Assembly: GCA_947474565.1 (NCBI GenBank)
Contig: CANJIS010000003.1
Coordinates: 62,001-126,000 of the forward strand
DNA: 64,000 bases
Origin: Alphaproteobacteria bacterium
GTDB taxonomy: Bacteria; Pseudomonadota; Alphaproteobacteria; Micropepsales; Micropepsaceae
Direction: 5' to 3'
The translations under genes and the position numbers were made by a program. Positions within the stretch are counted from its first letter, which is position 1, and each line of letters starts with the position of its first letter. Shown in pieces: positions 59,693-64,000 of the stretch. The notes below the pieces were generated by a model that had not been told where the DNA came from, did no database searches, and saw nothing but the letters and a program-made list of their open reading frames with translations.

Positions 59693-60363
59693 ACCAAATT
59701 CCGCTTTATCGCCGCCAACTCGCGCCAGCCCCCAGGAGTGCCGCCGCTGCGCTCAATGAGGACGGCGGCGGCGGCGAAGTCTTCCGGTGTGTCCACGGAA
59801 AGTTGCACCGCAGCGGCATCGTCTCCACCGGTAAAGCCCTGAATACGGAACTTGCCCGGGTTGGCATAGTAATATTGCGTCACATGCTCCCGATGCAGGG
59901 GATCGCTGATCTGGGCTTGCGCGGCTTCGAAGGCGGACAGCCGCAAGACTTCGACCGACTGGCCAATCGGAAAGCTGCGTTCCAGCACGTTGGATACCAG
60001 GTCCCAGTCGCCGCTGGCATACAGATGCACCGCATGGCCGATCAGAGCAGGATCGATAAAAGGGCTGTCTCCCGTGATGCGAACAAAGGCGTTGGCAGTT
60101 TCCGCCCGCGCCGCCCCGATGAAGCGAGCTGCGACATCGTCCAGCGGACCGCGATGGCAGGTAATTCCGGTTTGGGTACAATAGTCGGCGATGGCGTCAT
60201 CGCTTGAATCCTGAGATGTCGCCAGCACCACCTTGGTGACGCCGGCCGCCGAGCCCACCCGGTCGGCAACCCGCTTGAGCATGGGTATACCGGCCAGAGG
60301 TTTAAGCATCTTGCCCGGCAAACGCCGCGAACTCATGCGTGCTTGGATAATCGCCAGCATCAA
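59689..60363 (-). CDS. SpsF-family cytidylyltransferase-like protein
   Basis: The 224-residue protein has IIQARMSSRRLPGKMLKPLAG at the start, the activation motif of SpsF/NeuA-like nucleotidyltransferases, and ITGDSPFIDP near 100. It probably activates the NeuB product as a CMP-sugar, the step NeuA/LegF/PseF catalyse elsewhere. SpsF proteins are not firmly assigned biochemically, so this is inferred. Confidence 0.85.
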   Translation of the reverse strand: MMLAIIQARMSSRRLPGKMLKPLAGIPMLKRVADRVGSAAGVTKVVLATSQDSSDDAIADYCTQTGITCHRGPLDDVAARFIGAARAETANAFVRITGDSPFIDPALIGHAVHLYASGDWDLVSNVLERSFPIGQSVEVLRLSAFEAAQAQISDPLHREHVTQYYYANPGKFRIQGFTGGDDAAAVQLSVDTPEDFAAAAVLIERSGGTPGGWRELAAIKRNLV

Positions 60364-60443
60364 GGCATCGCCATCGTTTGGGTGCCCGGCCGGCCCCCCA
60401 GAACGGTCAAAGGAGATGAATTAGACAAAGCCATCCGGTCCGG

Positions 60444-61811
60444 TCAGGCCAGCACGATGCGATCGCGCTGTTCCACGACTTTGCGGGTGGCGTTGCGGGT
60501 ATCGACGACTACCTCATGGTGAGCGACCAGCGCTGCATGATCGACTTCGTCATGGTCGGTGGAAATAAGCACCGCGTCATATGCACCTTTGAGGGCCTGG
60601 TCCCAGCTCACGCTCTTGCGGCCGGTGAGGGCGGCATGCTCGCGGGTAGGCAAGATTTCCGGGATATAGGGGTCATAATATTCCACCGTGGCGCCACGCC
60701 CTTCCATCAGTTCCAACAGAGTGAGCGCCGGGCTTTCGCGCAAGTCGTCGACATTCTTCTTATAGGCCAATCCCACAAGCAGAATGCGAGCACCGTTGAG
60801 GCTCTTCTGGCGCTTACGGCTGAGCGCCTCGGTCAGCGCCGTAACGACATAGCGGGGCATGTCGCGGTTGATTTCCCCAGCCAGCTCGATGAAGCGGGTG
60901 GAGACGCCGAACTCGCGTGCCTTCCAGCTAAGATAGAAAGGGTCGATCGGGATGCAGTGTCCCCCCAGACCGGGACCTGGATAGAAGGGCATGAAGCCGA
61001 AGGGCTTGGTCTTTGCGGCATCTATGACGTCCCAGACGTTGATACCCATTTCGTTGAATACCACCTTCAGTTCGTTGACCAGCGCGATGTTGACTGATCG
61101 GAATATATTCTCGACCAGTTTCACGGATTCCGCCGTGGCGGCATCCACCACCGGCACAATGCTCTCCACCACGCTGCCATAGAAGGCAGCCGCCAGGGTT
61201 CGGCTGTCATCGTCATCGGCGCCCACGACCTTGGGGATATTGCTGGTGTGGAAATTGGGATTGCCGGGGTCCTCGCGCTCGGGCGAAAAGGCAAGAAAGA
61301 AGTCTTGCGCAGCCTTCAATCCGCTCGCTTCCAACAGCGGCTTGACCACATCGCGGGTCGTGCCGGGATAGGTGGTGGATTCCAGCACAATCAGCTGGCC
61401 GGGGCGGATATACTTCCCGATCGTCTTTGCGGTTTCCTCGACATAATACAAATCGGGCTCGCGGTGATGATCGAGCGGAGTGGGCACACAGATGATGGCA
61501 ACATCCATCTGACCAAGCTCTTCCATTTCGGCAGTGGCGCGGAAACGGCCAGTATCACGCAGGCTTCTAATCAGCGCGGATGGAATGGTTCGCAGGAAGG
61601 AGATGCCACCATTCAACTTCTCTACCTTCTCCGGGTCGATATCGAAGCCGATAACGTCGAAGCCCGCTTTGTTGGCGGCCATGGCCAATGGCTGACCAAC
61701 ATAGCCCATGCCGATAACGCCGATTTTCGCCTTGCGTGTGCCGAGAAGGGCCAAAAGCGCGTTAGCAGTGCTGTTGGCAGACTTTGCGCTATCAAGGGGG
61801 CTCATGGTCAA
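60444..61811 (-). CDS. Nucleotide-sugar 6-dehydrogenase, WbpA-like
   Basis: Oxidises the C6 alcohol of a UDP-sugar to a carboxylate in two NAD steps. It is 455 residues. IGVIGMGYVGQPLAMAANKAGF is the NAD fold and VLESTTYPGTT a family motif. PFYPGPGLGGHCIPIDPFYLSWK near 275 contains the catalytic Cys and is typical of WbpA, the UDP-GlcNAc 6-dehydrogenase, rather than Ugd. The likely product is UDP-GlcNAc-uronic acid. There are 80 bases between it and the SpsF-like gene. Confidence 0.93.
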   Translation of the reverse strand: MTMSPLDSAKSANSTANALLALLGTRKAKIGVIGMGYVGQPLAMAANKAGFDVIGFDIDPEKVEKLNGGISFLRTIPSALIRSLRDTGRFRATAEMEELGQMDVAIICVPTPLDHHREPDLYYVEETAKTIGKYIRPGQLIVLESTTYPGTTRDVVKPLLEASGLKAAQDFFLAFSPEREDPGNPNFHTSNIPKVVGADDDDSRTLAAAFYGSVVESIVPVVDAATAESVKLVENIFRSVNIALVNELKVVFNEMGINVWDVIDAAKTKPFGFMPFYPGPGLGGHCIPIDPFYLSWKAREFGVSTRFIELAGEINRDMPRYVVTALTEALSRKRQKSLNGARILLVGLAYKKNVDDLRESPALTLLELMEGRGATVEYYDPYIPEILPTREHAALTGRKSVSWDQALKGAYDAVLISTDHDEVDHAALVAHHEVVVDTRNATRKVVEQRDRIVLA

Positions 61812-61855
61812 TTCCGGGTTTTGAATGAGTGGAGTATTCGAAGGTAAAGGCGATG

Positions 61856-63551
61856 TTAGGTTAGCGGGGCAGATTTACTTCTTACGGTCACAGCGAGATC
61901 AGCCACGAATTTCAAAAACCCGGCGCTCGCCGCCATAGCCCGGAAGTCGCCAATTATCTCTTCGGCGTTCCATTGAGCATTGCTCTCCGCTTCAATCATC
62001 TTGAACACCTGCTGCACAAACTTATCGCGCAGCATACGGTCCGCATCCATAAGATTGAGATTCTGCATGAAATAAAATGCGCACGCGTCACGCCGCATTG
62101 CTTCGCTGTTTCGAGGCAGTTGCATGTGCCCTTCCAGAAGCGCCAAATACTCTTTCCGTGTCCTGGCCGAGCGGCCGAAAGCGAAGCCGATGTGAGGATT
62201 GTCCGCGCAGCTGATCGCTGGCACGCCCAAATAAGCCATTTCGGACACGACCGTTCCGTAAACCGTGACCGCGCAGGACATTCCGCCCTCCACGAGCTGT
62301 CGGTTGGAGACACGGGCGGGCAGAAAATTAAGGCCAGGGTACAAGACCCGCAGACGGTCACAGTCGGCTGCGCTTGCCGCGTCTTGATTGGGGTGCGGCT
62401 TGAGAAAAAATGGAATTTTCCGGTCACGGAGCGCTTCGATCGTGAACGAAACCCACTCCCAGAAATCATGAAACAACATCCACCGATAGGCATGCGCGCT
62501 ATCGTAGAAGTCGTGCAAGAAGATAACTATCGCACCGCTAATATTGGGGATATCAGTCGTGTGCGCACCGTAACTCGAAGATTTCATGAAGGAAATCTCG
62601 TCATCTATTGCGCCCCCCCAGGCGCGCAGCGAGGCGCTCACCCGCGGCCGCGATTTTTTCTTCCTTATTTTCCAGCCGCTCAAAGTCCTCCGGATATTCA
62701 TTGAACCGGCGCTGATGGCAACTATCCTCTACGGTTATGGTCTTGGAAAAATCCTGGAAGTTTCCGAATGATTGCACCCGAACGCCGAGTTTCGCCGCAA
62801 CGCGAGCGGCAATGCCGTGCTGTACATAACTTGTGTAGGACGTGAGAAAAACGGCGGGCCGCCTCCGTTCGAAATAATCCTGCGCGCGATGCAACTCTCG
62901 CAAGGCTTGGCGTATTACCTTCCGCAAATATGGATCGTTCAAGCGCAGAACGGGCGAGGGTCGCCAACGAATATAGCTGTCGGCCACCAAGTCCCCGATC
63001 AAAATGCCATCCTCCTCCAGTGCGACCAACTCATCCTTGGTGGTGACACTCCGCCAGATGCGGTCCGCACGAAACCAATTTTTGAATTCCGTCCATGGCG
63101 CCAAAAGCGGTGCCGAACGATAGGCAATTCCATCGGCATAGCTTTTATAGAGTGCGATCCATTTCCGGTCAGTCCAGCGGTTCGCATAGAGCCAGCGGGC
63201 AATTTGGCGCAAGAGCGAACGTGGTGACGTGTCGTTGGGCGGCGACCTTAGGCTTCTAAGAACAACCAGCTCCACGCGCACCGGCATCTGCGCGCGAAGG
63301 GCGCAGACAGTCTCGCCGAACAGAAAAAAGTAAAACGGATCCTCGGGGCATTGAACGGTAATAACCGGGCTTCGGTCAGACGTATTTCCGTTACGGCGTG
63401 CGGCGAAATAGTCAAAAAAGCGGCGCTCATGATCCGGAAGGCGATAGCGGCGCAGAATCCACTTGGCGGCGCTGAGTGCGCGGTTCAGCAGTGACGGTTT
63501 CGCGACAAGCGCGCCGTCTTCAAATTCGGATTTTGAGGAAATGTTGTTCAT
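61856..63551 (-). pseudogene. Capsule-type glycosyltransferase paralogue, split by a frameshift in a G7 tract
   Basis: Two overlapping frames, 62601-63551 (N-terminal, 316 residues) and 61856-62701 (C-terminal), together match the whole 574-residue AT-rich protein at 48.7-50.4 kb. The N-terminal frame ends RLGGRNR-stop; removing one G from the run at 62613-62619 gives RLGGAIDDEISFMK and joins the two frames. Everything else, including LKPHPNQ and the C-terminal end, is well preserved, so the break is recent, a reversible on/off tract, or a sequencing error. A 60-base line (61921) holds 36 G+C, unlike the AT-rich paralogue. Confidence 0.85.
62613..62619 (-). other. G7 homopolymer at the frameshift (candidate slippage site)
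   Basis: Seven C on the plus strand are seven G in the coding sense. Loss of one G (or gain of two) restores an uninterrupted frame of about 560 codons. Polymeric G tracts in surface-glycan genes are classic phase-variation sites, but seven bases is short for that. Confidence 0.7.
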
Positions 63552-63636
63552 CTCAAGTTCTAAGGATCATTTCGCCTATATTCATGAAACCAGGCGTGCA
63601 TCCGGCGCCATGTATTGCGTTGTGAACATGCCCGCG

Positions 63637-63655
63637 GACGACCCGCGCGGTCGTC
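63637..63655. other. Hairpin at the end of the dioxygenase gene
   Basis: Arms GACGACC (63637-63643) and GGTCGTC (63649-63655) enclose CGCGC, and the stop codon of the minus-strand gene lies within the right arm. No T-tract follows, so termination is possible but not well supported. The 102 bases between the two genes show nothing else. Confidence 0.35.
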
Positions 63656-64000
63656 AGCGGTACCGGCTGTAAACCGAAGCTGCCTTTTTCATCGCCGCTT
63701 GCAACGCTGGCGAAACATTTTTCAGCTTCGGAGGCCGGGGGGCGTGGTTGTTAAACAAAGCCGAACAATAGATCAATTGGCTGATAAGCCGATGTCCCGA
63801 CCGCGGGTGCTTGCCTTTATGAAACCCGCGCGTGTCCGCGATAAAAGTTGTTCCTCTCTCGCCGGTCAGTTCCAGGCATGATTCCGGTCCGAATGCATTC
63901 TCAATCTCTTTGTCTGGAATGCGGACATATCCCCGTGAAAGCAACTCTTTGTTGGCGGAAAGGCCGCGGCGATGCGATCCTTTCACATATGTATGCGGGC
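63654..64000 (-). CDS. Phytanoyl-CoA dioxygenase (PhyH) family protein, C-terminal part
   Basis: The frame is open to the window edge, so the gene continues beyond it; about 115 residues are seen. HTYVKGSHRRG is the PhyH segment after the iron ligands. GTTFIADTRGFHKGKHPRSGHRLISQLIY contains the distal iron-binding His and the 2-oxoglutarate-binding Arg region. PhyH-like Fe(II) dioxygenases hydroxylate diverse small molecules. Its place upstream of the sugar cluster suggests a glycan or lipid modification, which is inferred. Confidence 0.82.
   Translation of the reverse strand, partial: PHTYVKGSHRRGLSANKELLSRGYVRIPDKEIENAFGPESCLELTGERGTTFIADTRGFHKGKHPRSGHRLISQLIYCSALFNNHAPRPPKLKNVSPALQAAMKKAASVYSRYR

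Noticed and set aside
48675-63551. CRISPR, toxin-antitoxin or phage-defence system in the AT-rich region
   Set aside because: No repeat-spacer pattern, nuclease, helicase or toxin motif; the genes are sugar enzymes.
30917-64000. Insertion sequence or integrase behind the polysaccharide island
   Set aside because: No transposase or integrase motif, and no terminal inverted repeats noticed by eye.

Overview
The window looks like a chromosomal segment of a high-GC alphaproteobacterium. The order ATPase (DUF815 type) / yajC / secD / squalene-phytoene-synthase-like / trmFO is a familiar alphaproteobacterial neighbourhood. A GAAC-N7-GAAC SOS box, the alphaproteobacterial LexA type, lies between divergent uvrA and ssb. 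I cannot name the genus from the sequence alone. I see no transposase, integrase, phage gene, CRISPR array or rRNA.

Region 1 (1-30.7 kb) is mostly housekeeping: ppk (cut by the window edge) and ppx; tatABC; a sensor kinase facing tatC; serS-surE and an NlpD-like lipoprotein; a DUF815-type ATPase diverging from yajC-secD; a PuuD-like membrane protein, an FkbH-like protein and an NDUFAF6-like protein where secF and a small DUF498 gene would often be; trmFO; two membrane proteins; uvrA/ssb; a protease-like lipoprotein; gyrA; coaD; a cyclophilin; then manC and a WbpE-like aminotransferase; then queA-tgt and tRNA-Lys(UUU).

Region 2 (30.9-48.7 kb) begins just after the tRNA and is a surface-polysaccharide locus. 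It holds glycosyltransferases, an apparent QuiNAc-P-P-lipid initiation trio (reductase, 4,6-dehydratase, phosphoglycosyl transferase), a Wzy-like polymerase, a Wzz-like chain-length protein, gmd-fcl for GDP-L-fucose, rmlB-rmlA without rmlC/rmlD, two methyltransferase genes (one a tandem FkbM fusion) and an epimerase.

Region 3 (48.7-64 kb) is almost wholly on the minus strand. It reads as a pathway for an unusual acidic sugar: a WbpA-like nucleotide-sugar dehydrogenase, SpsF-like cytidylyltransferase, Gfo/Idh oxidoreductase, DegT aminotransferase, SDR epimerase, RffC/PseH-like N-acetyltransferase, NeuB-family synthase, AsnB-type amidotransferase, and a HisH/HisF/WbpG-type amidine-forming trio. 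Two paralogous 570-residue capsule-type transferases flank it. One is intact and strikingly AT-rich. The other is broken by a single-base frameshift in a G7 tract. A PhyH dioxygenase is cut by the right edge.

The gene set suggests that GDP-mannose/GDP-fucose, dTDP-4-keto-6-deoxyglucose, UDP-QuiNAc and an amidino- or amide-decorated nonulosonate or diamino-uronate feed one Wzy-dependent glycan. No flippase (Wzx) is present in the window. Chemical products are inferred from family membership, not shown by the sequence.
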